A stretch of 64,000 nt of DNA from Adiantum capillus-veneris (GCA_014529385.2 CM043960.1:36523781-36587780), one strand, 5' to 3'; shown: positions 34,936 to 47,156, numbered from the stretch's first letter. The notes: generated by a model from the sequence alone, not told the origin. Made by a program: numbers and translations.

Positions 34936-35007
<72 letters not shown>

Positions 35008-35034
35008 GGGGGGGGGGGGGGGGGGGGGGGGGGG
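34936..35034. repeat. (GA)n followed by a 29-base G run
   Basis: About 34 GA units followed, after AA, by an uninterrupted run of 29 G (35006-35034). Such a G run can form a quadruplex and is also a place where sequencing length is unreliable. Confidence 0.9.
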
Positions 35035-35097
35035 ATGATCAACATGTTTTTGGAGGGACCCCCTTTTAGGAGAGAGGGGGGAGAAATTGACATCAAC

Positions 35098-35099
<2 letters not shown>

Positions 35100-35132
<33 letters not shown>
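35100..35132. repeat. (GA)n microsatellite
   Basis: About 16 AG units, 65 bases after the poly-G tract. Confidence 0.95.
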
Positions 35133-35137
<5 letters not shown>

Positions 35138-35334
35138 GTTTTTACCCCAACTTTTTAGAGAAAATATCATTTTTTTGAAGTTATAAGAAATTTTCTCTTT
35201 ATATTTCAAAAAAGGGTTCAAGTTTGACCACTTACTTTTAGGCCCTGCCATACCCACCATTTCAGCCCACATGACATCCACCCATTTGTCCATTCCATAA
35301 CCTCATTTCTAATCCCATGTCAGAAAAGGGCCAG

Positions 35335-37640
35335 ACTTTGGGATCATCTGATAGATATCCATGTTGAAGGGGAATGGCTACTAGTGGGAGACTTTAATAT
35401 GGTGGAGAAGAGAAAAGACAAACTGGATCCTCAAACATGTTAGACGGTTCTGAAAGGACCAAATGAAAGAGCCTACGTGAGAAGTGGGTGCTAACGGACT
35501 TGTGGGAAGTGGGCCCTTAGAATAGCATGCCAGGATTCATGTACACCAGCTTATAGTATGCCAAAAATTGCCTCTCAGATAGATCCCTACTACGATTTTC
35601 ATTAAGCTAGGAAGAAATTCCGTGAGGAGCGCCTAAAGCAGCTCGTCGACGAAGTGGAGCAGTTAACAGATAAAAAACGCAAAGGGTTGGCTTCTAAAGA
35701 TGAGCATACAAAGTGGATTGAATTTAAATGTGAATTGGCTAAACAACAGCTTGAGGAGGTGAGGAAGGCCAGGATTCTATTCAAAGAAACCTTCCTCCTA
35801 CCGCAGGAGGCTTATCAAGCTCACTTCTTCATGGCCCTTAAAGTAAAGAGAAATCGAGGCCTTGTCCACTCGCTCACCGATAAGGGAGGAAATGATATTA
35901 ATGACCCATATGAAATGGCCCAATTACTGCTTGATCGCTTATGGCAAATCATAGGCCAGCATGAGTCCCACTCATCGAAGGTAGAGGAAGCCATAACTAC
36001 TTTTCTTGGAAGTGTTAAAAAAATAGTTTCCCTCTCATACGCCAACCTTTTGGAAAAGGGGTTCATAGAGGAGGAATGCTCTCTTGCATTACAATCTCTA
36101 GGTAAAGAGAAGTCGCTTGGGTGGGACGATTTGACTACTGAGTTTTCCAAAGAATTCTCTAAGCTGTCCCCAATCACGAGATTGGCTAGCCAAGCCCTGA
36201 CTGAGGGAGTTCTAGACTCAAGCATTAAAAGGGGCCTAATCAAACCTATCCCCAAACAAGTTTGTTGTTCCCAGCTAAAACATTGGCGGCCCATTACCCC
36301 ATGATATAAGTGGCCTATGAAATTATTGCCAAATCCGTGGCCCTAAGGCTCTTGCCCCTCTTGGACAAAGTTATGACTCCCCACCAACATGGATTTATCA
36401 AGGGAAGGTCAATCTATGATAACATTATGGCCACCATGGTTGGCATAGAGTATGCAACATTCACTGAACAAGAGTGTATTCTGATGCAGCTGGATCTTGA
36501 CAAAGGCTTTGACAAGATCACTTGGTCGTTCATTGAAGATGTAATGAAAGTGTTGGGCTTTGGGCCACGGATGTGTTGTTTGGTTAGCACCCTTGGTGCT
36601 GGTAGCCATTCTGAGCTCCTGTTTAATGAAAGAGTTGTGGGTGGGTGCATTTGAGGTCAAAAGATCAATCAAGAAAGGTTACCCTTTATTCATGCTTCTT
36701 TTCGTCATTGGGTCTCATCCTTTGGTAATGTTGCTTGAAGACAATGCTGCTAGAGGGAGATTCAAGGGTTGTCTCTTCCTAATAATGACAAACTTCTTGT
36801 GAATCTATTTGCAGACGATTCCCTTCTATTCCTTAAAGTGTGCCCTCAAGTGGTTAGGAAGGCTCTAGAGATTGTGCAAACGTACGCAATTGCATCTAGG
36901 TCAAAGTGCAGTATTGGTAAATCTAGACGGATCTCGCACTCAGAGAACGATCCGATCGATCTGACAATGTGGACCGGGGAGGTAGTGTCTAAGGGGAAGG
37001 TGTTCTAGCACCTGGGGACCCCGCTGCGGGTGGGAATTACCCATAAGCAACGATTCTGTTGGGTCTTTGATAAGGTTAGGAGCAAGATGTGTAAATGGGA
37101 GTATGTGCTTCTTTTGTTTCCAAGTCGTGTGAAGGTGATCGATTCATCCATGCTCCCTTACATAGCCTTCAACTCTCTTCTGCTTAAGATGGCCAAATGC
37201 AATTGGAAAGAGTTCTTAAAACATATGAAAAGATTCCTGTGGAAAAATAATTCTAAAGATTCGATGCCTTGGTAGTGGGCAAGTTGAGATTCCATTGCAA
37301 GACGTGTTGAGCAAGGAGGAATCAGGATCCTTAACCCTTGTATTCATGCGAAGGCCCAATGTGCCAAGTTTATGGTAGCAATCACGAAGCAAGACCAAGC
37401 ATGGGCTATCTTGATTAAGGCTCCTAAGGTGGACAATGGAAAGGAATGGAAGTGTATGACAAGTTGCTTGCCCCTCAGTGGGTTGTCCTGAAACTTGGAG
37501 GCACAACGGGCGAACTAGTTCACAAATATAACAAAGTGACAGAGGCCTTGCAATCGGGAGAATTAAGAAGATGCTTCCACAAGTCAATTACTCACTGGTC
37601 CCCTTGGATATCTAAGGTGGGAATTGTTATGCAGGGTGAG
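35335..37640 (+). pseudogene. LINE (L1-type non-LTR retrotransposon) ORF2 remnant
   Basis: An endonuclease remnant at about 35375-35430 reads EWLLVGDFNMVEKRKDKLDP, containing the GDFN motif of APE-type endonucleases. The linker and N-terminal RT region is open at 35654-36304 (216 residues, ending LKHWRPITP). The RT core follows after one stop: PHQHGFIKGRSIYDNI, LDLDKGFDKI, then after frameshifts FADDSLLF (the YADD-type catalytic box) near 36814, and the thumb/connection to about 37260 (KRFLWKNNSKDSMPW). Such enzymes nick the target and copy their own RNA. Several frameshifts and stops, and lack of ORF1 and poly(A), show a 5'-truncated dead copy. A (GA)n run marks its downstream limit. Confidence 0.8.
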
Positions 37641-37697
37641 TTTTCAACTTCCTACTTGGAGAGACTTATTATACCTATACACATCACTAGTAAAGGA

Positions 37698-37698
<1 letters not shown>

Positions 37699-37760
<62 letters not shown>
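37699..37760. repeat. (GA)n microsatellite
   Basis: About 31 GA units at the 3' edge of the LINE remnant. Confidence 0.95.
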
Positions 37761-37761
<1 letters not shown>

Positions 37762-37956
37762 ACTGAATTGAAGTAGCCAAAAGAGGGAGAAAATGGCAGA
37801 TAAGCACATTGAGGTACAAAAGGAGAGGGGGATGTCTAAATTTCCAAGATAAGTTATAACCCATTATACCACGAGTGAGAGAAAGAGAGAATACACGCAT
37901 GCACAAGATGTACATGAATGAGAGAGAAGAGGTGGGAAGGCATGCAAGGGAATGGG

Positions 37957-37959
<3 letters not shown>

Positions 37960-38027
<68 letters not shown>
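37960..38027. repeat. (GA)n microsatellite
   Basis: About 34 GA units. The complementary (CT)n run at 38153 lies 125 bases away, so the pair can form a long hairpin. Confidence 0.95.
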
Positions 38028-38029
<2 letters not shown>

Positions 38030-38149
38030 TAAAGGGGGGAATGACATTATTAGAGATGAAATTTTAATAGTGAAATGGTGGGATATGTGCATTCCATCGA
38101 TTAATTATGGGAGCTTAATTAGCTCTTGAGGCTAGGAAGTTGAAGCAGT

Positions 38150-38152
<3 letters not shown>

Positions 38153-38211
<59 letters not shown>
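38153..38211. repeat. (CT)n microsatellite
   Basis: About 29 CT units, inverted relative to the GA run at 37960-38027. Confidence 0.95.
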
Positions 38212-38214
<3 letters not shown>

Positions 38215-38783
38215 GTAGTGTGTATGTAAGCTCGCAATGCAGGTCCTCTTTTGAGGATGAGGAACCATTGAGGGTGTGTGTTTTTTCAATATGTAGAAAG
38301 AGTGTCAGGTTGAAGACATAGCTTTTAGGATGTATGGATACATGCTATCCCCATATATGTGTGCAACATGCATAGCTATCATGTCTACAAGCTGATGTTT
38401 TGGGTGTGGTGAAGCATGTCCTCATTGAATAGTAGTTGATTCGGATTGTCGAAGAGCATTGGCACAAACAAAGCTAACGTATGCTATCTCCACATTCCGA
38501 GAGTAGGTAGCCATGGCCAAGCCCATGAACGAGCAAAAGAAAGAGAAGACAAAAACAATAGCAACAACCACATTGAAGCAGAAGGTAGTTGGAAGTGTAT
38601 TGAGAGGGTAGCTAGAAGATTGTAGTTGGAAACCCGTTGAGGGAATGTATCATGTGTAGAGCACCATGGCTCTGTGTATTGTGCATCTGAGCTCGCACTT
38701 TCTTATTCTTATACACATACATGTACAAGTGTATCCATGGCTATTGCAATCTACTTGTAGTATAGCAATTTATTGGAGAGTGA

Positions 38784-38814
<31 letters not shown>

Positions 38815-38847
38815 ACTCACTCACACACACACACACACACACACACA
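38784..38847. repeat. (CT)n(CACT)n(CA)n microsatellite
   Basis: CT run, three CACT units and about 13 CA units in succession. Confidence 0.95.
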
Positions 38848-39086
38848 ATTCAAAATGGTAGTTTTTTAACCTTCCATTGGCGCTCTCAAACGCAGGCCTC
38901 GTGATTTTATCACTTGTTATTTCACCTTTCATTTCATTCCCTCACATGGCTTGACTTTTCTTGCATTCTATAGCTTAATTCCAGTCAGTGTTCAGGAAAG
39001 TCTCTTTTATTAAGCGACCGCCAGTTGAGTTTTTTCCTCGCGAAGAAGCAAACCAAAAATACTAGCAATAATTTTAAAATTTGTAG

Positions 39087-39450
39087 GATTTTTGAACTAT
39101 TTTCTCACATATTTCACCAGTTTTTCTTCTCTTTACCATGGTTTGCAACTGGCTCTCAATTTTCAACGGGCTCAAGGTTGAACTAAGCCAATCCCTTCTT
39201 GAACACTGATTCCAATTAAATTCAAGTTAATGATTTTATCACTTTCTTAATGTTTTTAGAAGGCATAAGATTTTTGAACTATTTTCTCACATATTTCATC
39301 GGTTTTTCTTCCCTTTACCATGGTTTGCAACTAACTAGTCTCAATTTTCAACAGGCTCAAGGCTAAAACTAAGACAATCCCTTCTTGAAGAGTGATTCCA
39401 ATTAAATTCAACTTAATGATTTATCACTTTCTTAATGTTTTGAGAAAGCC
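39087..39450. repeat. Tandem duplication, two ~182-bp units
   Basis: The unit starting GATTTTTGAACTATTTTC occurs at 39087 and again at 39269, with near-identical content including CCATGGTTTGCAACT and CAATCCCTTCTTGAA. Non-coding, AT-rich. Confidence 0.85.
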
Positions 39451-40765
39451 AATGTGACCCTTTCACTTGTTTTTAATACTTTGAAAAAGTACACACTTGC
39501 AATATGTAACCAAGTAATTGCCATTATGTCCCCAAAGAGTAATGTCTCATAATGTGTAACAAGCTTGCCTTATTGAACTTGTGAACTAAAGTTGAAACAA
39601 ACACCATGAATAGCTTGTTAATAGAAGGCTATTGTGAAAAACCCATCGTGGTTCTTTTATAACCTTTCTGTAAAAGATGGTTTAAAATACAAAAATTGGC
39701 TCTATGTCATTGAGCTTAGTTTATTCTAGATTCATGATTTTCAAAATTTTGGTCAATTGTGGGTAGGATGAACATGGTTTAAAGAGTAGGTGTCATCTCA
39801 ATATAAAGACAACAAGCTCTAATGCAATGGTGTCATGAGATAATGGAAACACATTTTTGATACCCATTCTTCATAGGACTTCGATTCTTCCTAACCTACG
39901 ATGTGGTCACGCCTACATCCCTTACTAGTAGTATGTCGTTACGATTTTGGGTCATAGCGGCATATAAGCAAGATGCCTCGGCGCATGCAAGAGAAAAGAG
40001 TACTACTTCTCGACTCCATCATAATTATTGAAATGAGAGAAGTAATTCTTTTATTTGAAAGACAAGTTATAAAACACACAAAAGAGTTGGCTTACAAAAA
40101 CTTGTGTGAAACCTCCCTTATCAATGCATATTTTGTAGGTCATTGTTGGTGGATCACATTGAAGAAAACAATAAGAAAGCATCTTTTTCACCCAACATCT
40201 CTCTCAACCACCCCACACAAAACCATCCTCCTCATCAAAAGTCACCCACCACCAGCACTTTTTCTTCATATCATTGGTCCTCTTCAATCACTCTCTTTTT
40301 TTTCCCTCTCTCTACCTACCATTTGGCCATGTTGGTTGTCCATTGTTTAATAGACCTCACAATCTTTTTCGCTCACTCCCTTGAAATTATCTTCTTTTTA
40401 CTCTTTAGAGAAATCCTTTCCACATGTCAAACATGAGGACTCTTGTTGTACACCTCTCTTAAAGCAAGATGAAACTAAGGACCGATCCCCACGGATAGAG
40501 GTAGAACCCCACTCTGTGTTTGGCAACAAACATTGCTCATATTTCGACGGAATCCCATTGAACAAGTTGCCCGTTTCGTGATGGCTCCAATTAACAAACA
40601 TGCGAAATTGATGATGTGTGACAAAGGTTCTACTTTTGCCCGTGCGAATCTACTCTAACTTGAGAGAGCTACAACACTTCTCTCTAGGGTTTATAGGGGC
40701 TTTTAACTTTCTAGCCTCTAACTCTAGAGGGACTAGACAATACACTCATGTGAAATTATAGACTA
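39451..40765. other. No gene seen
   Basis: The plus frames 39973-40350 and 40143-40436 are open but show no domain and overlap each other. I treat them as chance. Confidence 0.4.
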
Positions 40766-40771
40766 GACTAA

Positions 40772-41060
40772 GGCTATGGTCACGCGAGGCTTAGTTTTCA
40801 ATAGGCTGAGCCGATAACCACTGACACGAATCAGCTTTTTGCAAGAGTGAACCGGCTTCGTAGGCTAACTATGCCTTTTTCGGCATAGTTAGAAAACTAA
40901 ACCCGTCTCTTGCCGGTTTGCCCTTTGTTTCTCTCTCCTCGTTGCATCCTCACACTCTCTCTCACTACACGTATTTGCCCGTCGCCTTCTGACTTGCCGT
41001 GCTTGCCATCGTCAAAGCTATCGAGGCTTACAAATAACTAAACCTCGCGTGACCATGCCC
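40772..41060. mobile_element. Tourist-like MITE (PIF/Harbinger type)
   Basis: 289 bp flanked by the 3-bp duplication TAA (40769-40771 and 41061-41063). Terminal inverted repeats read GGCTATGGTCACGCGAGG at the left and GGGCATGGTCACGCGAGG (reverse complement) at the right, with similarity continuing about 10 bases. A TAA/TTA duplication and a GG-starting TIR fit the PIF/Harbinger group. The interior holds an 11-bp perfect stem (CTAACTATGCC) with a 6-base loop at 40865-40892. No ORF. It lies 2.1 kb upstream of the BELL start codon, in the likely promoter region. Confidence 0.7.
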
Positions 41061-41717
41061 TAAGCTCCGCTTTCAAAAGGCTCTCTTGTCATAGACTCTA
41101 GAGAGAGTGTTACCAGTGTCTCCTTTTATGTCTTAATTAGATTCTCTCTCTAATCTATTGACTAGTCTCTCTCTCTAGAGTCTAAGAGCCTAGAGGGTAG
41201 GTGGTCTCTTGAAAAATCTTTCTTCCTTCATTTCAAACTTTGGGACTATGAAAAGAGAGAGAAATAGTTCACAAGTTCACACACCCATAGTGTGAGTGGA
41301 GCACATACTATACAATCAAGTTGAAGGAGACCAAATCTCTCCACACACACTCTCTCTCTCTCTCTATCCCACCCCCACACACATAAGGTGCCACATCACA
41401 CAGACATCCCTCCCCCTCTCTCTCTCTCCCTCACACTCAAAAAGCCACATGACAGGAGCATTGAGAAATATACACAATCTCCCCTCCATCTCTATCCTCC
41501 TGAGTCCTGGCCTGGCAGGTGTTTGCCCCCTTTTTGCCTTGCCCCCCTCCCCCTCATGCCCTGCTCTTCATCCCCCTCACTCACACGAGTAAAAGGGGCA
41601 GGAGGTTCACATCACAAGTCCTGGGAGACCGTGGTGCCCTTCCCTTTCTGTGGGTAATCAAAATTCTAATGTTGGAAGCTCTGCCCATCAAATCAATTAG
41701 GGTTGGCTGCTTGTAAG

Positions 41718-41720
<3 letters not shown>

Positions 41721-41770
<50 letters not shown>
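41721..41770. repeat. (CT)n(GT)n microsatellite in the BELL upstream/leader region
   Basis: About 18 CT and 7 GT units, 1.4 kb before the start codon. Confidence 0.95.
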
Positions 41771-42147
41771 TTTTGGCTGATGATTGAGCTTGATGATGAT
41801 GTGCTGCTCTTCACTACACCTGAGATAAGAAGCTTTCCATGATCCCCCTCCTTTTGGGCTTCTTCTCTGTTTTCAAGGAAGGATCCCCTTTCTCTTTCTG
41901 TTTCCCCGGTGAGATAGAGACTCCTAAGCAGTACCCTCTCTGTGTGTAAGTGTGTGTGTATGTGTACATTCATACTTACCCATCCGCCCTCCTGCACTCC
42001 TTTTAGTGGTTTGAGAAGAGAAGTTTGCCTTTTGAGTACATTCAAGCTTCCATAGCCTCCCTTCCCAAATTTCTTTTCACACAAACGCTCACATCCACAC
42101 ACACGCACACATATCTCCCTCATGAAAGCTACCTAGAAAGCATTCAC

Positions 42148-43104
42148 ATGATGTGCCTTCCTGCTTCTCAAGCTCCCCCTCACTGTGGAATTATGGCTCT
42201 TTTTCAAAAACTTAGCAAGGTACACACCTTTCATTTTCTCGCTCTAACATAACACAGAGTTCAAGGTACCCTCCAGGCCTTCTGCATAACTTTTATTTAC
42301 TCAATTACCTGCCTTCCATCCATCAATTTCATCTTTTCAAGTATGATTCTCCCTCCCCTTGAGTTCTCTTATCTGTAATTCATCTGCCTTTAGCTTGCTC
42401 TGCCGCCTTGCTTCCAAAGTTTTTGTTTCTTCCTCCGCACAATTACCAACAAATTTTTTTTGGAGTCTGCGTCTTGTATGCTGTTAGATTATTGTTAGGG
42501 CTAATCACTTTCAGGCGTAGAGATTTCTCGGAAGCTCTGCTTTGAGGTTCATTTGACACCTCTGTTGTGGTCTTTCCAATGATTGAAAATTCACGGGTGT
42601 GCGCTTGCGTTAGTCTGTTGCTGTGGTTGCGGCTGCGGCTGTCCCACAGCCAGTTCTTGGCCCTCCCCTGATATATGTTGATATAATGATTTGCGAAAAA
42701 CAGATAAATTGCTTAGAAAATGGTTTGACATTTAACATCATAAAGGATTGATAACACATAATACACTCCCTCTGTTATGACCATGATATGAGTGCTGCCC
42801 ACTCTCCTGCCATGACAGGATATGGGTGATGGTTTTCCTTGGAAGAGAAAGGTTGTTTTCCTACCTGGGTTGGTTATATGCAAGTGTTAAGTCCTGCTCA
42901 GTCCTCTCCTCTTGGTGGGGTGGGTGACAATGTTGTTGAGAAGAGAAAAACAGGGTGTTCTGTTTTGACCTATTCTGAGTGTATTAGCTTCTTCACAACT
43001 ATTATGGTGGTTGATGCCTCATGAATGATGATCATGTTTCAAGGCCAAGATCTTATGTGTGCCATATGTTGTTGCAGGGAGTAAGTAAGCTAGTAATGAC
43101 ATGA
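42148..43104 (+). CDS. Putative upstream ORF in the BELL leader (spliced)
   Basis: ATG at 42148 opens 24 codons to 42219. Removing the predicted leader intron (42220-43077) joins them in frame to 43078-43104 (nine codons with TGA), giving a 32-residue peptide. A shorter ATG-K-A-T-stop uORF lies at 42122. BELL-type mRNAs such as Arabidopsis ATH1 are known to have long leaders with uORFs, so a translational brake is plausible. Whether the leader intron is real and whether the peptide is conserved cannot be judged here. Confidence 0.3.
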
Positions 43105-43186
43105 CGTAGGAGGCTGCATAAACATTAAACATATACCAGAACACACGCCCGGTCGCATCCTTTATATTGTCACATAAGGAAGCCAT

Positions 43187-46100
43187 ATGAGCTCAGCAAC
43201 TCCTTTTGGATTCCCAAATGCGACTGAGCTGTTAATGCATTCCGCAACCATTCCACACTACCTATACACAGCACAAGTGGGTGGCCAGTCTGAGAGCCCC
43301 GGAGACGGAAGTATTTCGGCAGGTGAATCAACTGTGACATCCATCAAGACAGAGAACTGGACCAATACTCCCACTGCTCGACGTATCCTCGAAAATCGAG
43401 GATTTCATCAGGCCCAACAAGAGACATCTCACTCTACTGTTGATAGACTAGCACTACTAGCGAGTGTCGCTAGTGAATCTATGTTTGGTTCAGATTCTTC
43501 CTCCCCTGCTCACTTTACGCCCAACATGTCTGCTTACATCTCTGGGCCCAATGCTCAATCAGAGGCTTTGCAAACTCTTCATCTCATGAATTCAAACTTT
43601 ACCGGCTATGGAGATTCATCAAATACCGGAAACATGGTCTTGTATAATACTGGAACAGGGGCTGTTGGTGGTGGGCAGGGTAGCCCTCTTGGGAGCTCAG
43701 AGCAACATCAACAACACTTTGCTAGATTTACTCTTCCTTCAGCTGTGAACCAAACCTCATACTCACACCCATCTCACATGGCAACTTTGTCTAACACAGA
43801 GCTAAGCCATCAAAATACATCAGCGGATCTCTACTCAAAGAGGACCAGCAATCAAGGGTACAATTGGGGTGGTGGGAGCGAATTCTCATTCCTACCTTCT
43901 GGCCACGTTGGTGAAAGCAATCAGGAAATTGGCACTCACATTAACTTAATGAAGCCAGGACAGCTCTCTACATCTGACATTTCTCATTTTGGTGTGGGAA
44001 GTTTAAATGCGTCGACATATCATGAGCAGGCACCTTTGTTTGCAAACAATGTTGCGACAGCACATGGTGTGAATATGGACAACTTGCAAGCACCATCAAG
44101 TGCTGGTCACATTCTTTCCCTCTCCCTCTCCCCACAGCAACCATCAGTTATGCAACAGTTGCACTCCTTTTCAATACAACAAAATGAGCCTACCACCAAT
44201 TTTTTCCATGGTTTGTCTAACGCAGGCTCAGATGGCTTGAGCAAGGAGGGAATGTTTCCCTCCAATAAGTGTACCGGCAATAATGTAGGAGGCTCATTTA
44301 CCATCCCCTCATGTGAAAACATGTTGGGAGCTGGGTATCATCCCCAGCTCAATGCCGCAGATAATCGACATGTGGACTTGTTTGCAAGCCATCTCACGGT
44401 TGGAAGCTATGGGTCCAAATACTTAAAGCCTGCACAAGAATTGCTGAATGAAGTTGTAAGTGTTGGGCAGGGCTTGAAAAGCAGTACTTTGAAACGTTCA
44501 AAGTCGCAGTCATGGACGACCGGTTTGAGTTCAGGCAATGATAGCTCATTCATGAAGAGTGTGAATGTTGTGATGGAATCACCAAAGACGGCTCTAATAA
44601 GCTGGAATGGAGGGAAAGAGGCCGAGGCCATTGGCACCGCCACTACTTCCACCAGCATGCCAGGCAATTCAGAAAATCTCGCAGAGACAGTTGTAGAGCT
44701 ATCATCAGCAGACAGGCAAGAGCTCCAAGCAAAGCGGGCGAAACTTGTGGGAATGCGGGATGAGGTTAGTGTTGTTGTCCAGTGAATTTTTCCAGCTGTG
44801 TTTTTTTAAGAAATGTGTGACATTACGTGATCACATTGGGGTAACCTTGTAGAGTAGAAATCTTGTTCCTTTACTTGGTAGCATACATTAAAAAGCTACT
44901 TTGGTAGCATTCAAAGATGCAACCTTTTTCTTTTGGCAATCAATTTACAGCTGCAGCCTCTTTTGTGTATATTATATCAACGGTTCATTTGGCTTGCCTC
45001 TATTTTTATAGGTTGATCGGAGGTACAAGCAGTACTACCATCAAATGCAAGTAGTAGCAACATCATTTGAGTCTGCGGCTGGTTTGGGCGCGGCTGCTGC
45101 ATACACAGCACTCGCCCTCCAAACCATTTCCAAGCATTTCCGATGCCTCAGAGATGCCATCACTGGGCAGATTCAAGCCACATGCAAAGCACTTGGTGAG
45201 GAAGAGGTTTCTGGTATTACAAGGGGGCAGACTTCAAAATTACGCTTCATTGATCAAGAGTTGCGACAGCAGCGCGCATTGCGGCAGCTTGGAATGATGC
45301 AGCAGCAAGCTTGGAGGCCTCAAAGAGGCCTTCCAGAGCATTCGGTGTCCATCCTCCGAGCTTGGCTTTTTGAGCACTTCCTTCACCCGTAAGCCTGTTT
45401 ATCTAACATTTACTCTTCAGCTGATATTGTTAAGTTTGCATACTGCAAATACTTCACGGAATCATTGCATGATTTCGCATCTGCCTGAAAATGTTTTTGA
45501 GGCAATTTGTGCAATGATAGGGTCAATATGTATATTTACATGCGAAGATTATGGTAGGCTTTCGTGCACAGGCTGGTCATTTGTTGCATTATCTGCTAAT
45601 AAGTGTCAGTGATTGCTTGTTCCCTTATTTGTGCAAGCGTGTATAAATTCCTCAGCTGTCTTTGAACCTTGAGTGCTGTACACAATTGTTTTATAATCTG
45701 CATAAAATCATAAGCTTACCTTTTCACATCAGGAACTCAAATCACGTTGTTTTGCACTTACATGTAGTGTAGTGAATCAGCATTCCTCAAGAGACGGTCT
45801 AATCTAATGCAAACATAAGCTCCCTTTTGTGGCATTGTGGGAGGAATTTCCCTGTGGCTGTATTGCTTTGTGACAGACTTTGACAATAATCTGTTGTGGG
45901 TGTTACTGATGAATCTCCCTATTTTTTCAATAGGTATCCAAAAGATGCTGATAAAATAATGCTTGCAAAGCAAACCGGACTCAACCGCAATCAGGTCAGT
46001 GTCTGCGTATTTGTCTGTATTATTGTAGAACCAAAGTCTGAGTTTGTAGATGTTGTTAAGAGTGGTTGTAGAAGGTTGTGGCCGGGCCTTTTGACTGAAG

Positions 46101-47156
46101 AAACCTCAAAAAAATTTACATTATTGGCTTTTAATTTGGACAAATCCTTTGCTGTTTTTAAATGGCATCCTATCATTTTGGCAATGAAGGTGCTTAAATT
46201 GTTAAAAGCTAACCAAGCTTTGCTAAATTTGCATAGACAATGCGGATTGCCTACACTGATGGTTAACATAGTAGCTTACCCACTGAGAACTGAGGGTTTT
46301 GCAGGTTTCCAACTGGTTTATCAATGCTCGAGTTCGCCTCTGGAAACCTATGGTGGAGGAAATGTATATTGAGGAAACAAAGGAAGCAGAAGCTGAGATA
46401 GCGGACCAAGGAGGCGGCGGTAATGAAGATTCCGGGGGAGAAGGAGAGATGGCAGGCATGAGTGGTGATGCGACAAGCAGTGAATTTAGCAAGCCTTTCA
46501 AACAGCCCAAGTTGTCTGATGAAAAAGGCCAAGGTTTTGGTGATATGAAAGGTGTGGCAAGCTACTCGTCAGATTTGCTTCAAGGTAGGATCCTTAGTAC
46601 AGGATCTCCATCTGATCATCTCTTGCTTCAAGAGAAGGAGGGCATGCGACAAGGAGCTATGAAATTGCGGCCTGCATCTCAGGATGTACCTTCCTTGTTA
46701 GCAGCAGAGTACAAAACCACCAAAGCAAGTATGGACTGTGCCATTGACGTCGACAACAAGGTCACCAGGCCAGAGGATAGTTACAAGGAGCCGTATGGTG
46801 TCACTACGCACAGCGGTTTTGTTCAAGCGGATCAATTGAATCTAGCTGGTTATGGGTCATATCAATTGAATGGCATGAACAGATACGGCCACGAAAACTT
46901 TGGTAATGCCAGCTATGCTGCTAATGGGGGTGTTTCCCTCACTCTAGGTCTTCAACATTGTGAAGGACTCACATTTTCAGGTGGCCAACAACACTATGCG
47001 ACGCAAGGGGGCACACCGCACCTATTGACAAACAGACGAGAAGAGGATGGCTCTGCAGATTACTACAATGTAAATGAGAACGGCTATGAAGTGTTGGGTC
47101 TTCAGAGTAGAAAGCCCTTCCCTGCACACATGCTATGCCATGACTTTGTTGTTTAG
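43187..47156 (+). CDS. BLH: BEL1-like (BELL) TALE homeodomain transcription factor, 4 coding exons
   Basis: Coding exons 43187-44764, 45012-45388, 45934-45994 and 46305-47156, all with GT-AG introns, join to 956 codons (955 residues). A TAA stop lies in frame just before the ATG. Domains in order: Ser/Gln/Asn-rich N-terminus; ZIBEL-like LSLSLSP at about residue 308; SKY box [19 protein letters not shown] at about 408; BELL/POX helix region beginning [15 protein letters not shown] at 527; TALE homeodomain about 617-680, with the extra loop residues PYPKDADK and recognition helix [22 protein letters not shown]-terminal VSLTLGL box near 881. The 61-nt exon 3 inside the homeodomain is a hallmark of plant BELL genes. 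Such proteins pair with KNOX partners and bind DNA in the nucleus to control meristem and organ development. Longer than most angiosperm members. No breaks seen. Exact orthology is unknown. Confidence 0.93.

Larger units (their letters stand above)
41300..43186 (+). promoter_or_regulatory. Upstream region and spliced 5' leader of the BELL gene
   Basis: Pyrimidine-rich sequence with CT runs at 41350-41430 and (CT)18(GT)8 at 41721-41770, as is common around plant transcription starts. A likely leader intron runs from GT at 42220 (after AACTTAGCAAG) to AG at 43076-43077 (TATGTTGTTGCAG). The spliced leader then runs to the ATG at 43187. An upstream ORF begins at 42148 and, if this intron is removed, ends at 43104. 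No TATA box was fixed and the transcription start is not determined. Confidence 0.45.

Noticed and set aside
39973-40436. Plus-strand frames of 125 and 97 residues
   Set aside because: Two overlapping frames, no motif, no splice or codon evidence.
41581-42123. Minus-strand 180-residue frame opposite the BELL leader
   Set aside because: Low-complexity Glu/Arg from the CT run and antisense to a better supported leader.
44765-44785. Stop of the first BELL exon read as the end of a 532-residue protein
   Set aside because: The bases after GATGAG form a GT donor. Splicing to 45012 continues the conserved BELL domain.
45896-46372. 158-residue plus frame spanning intron 3 of the BELL gene
   Set aside because: It reads through the intron after the 61-nt exon. 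The GT-AG introns restore the homeodomain, which this frame loses.
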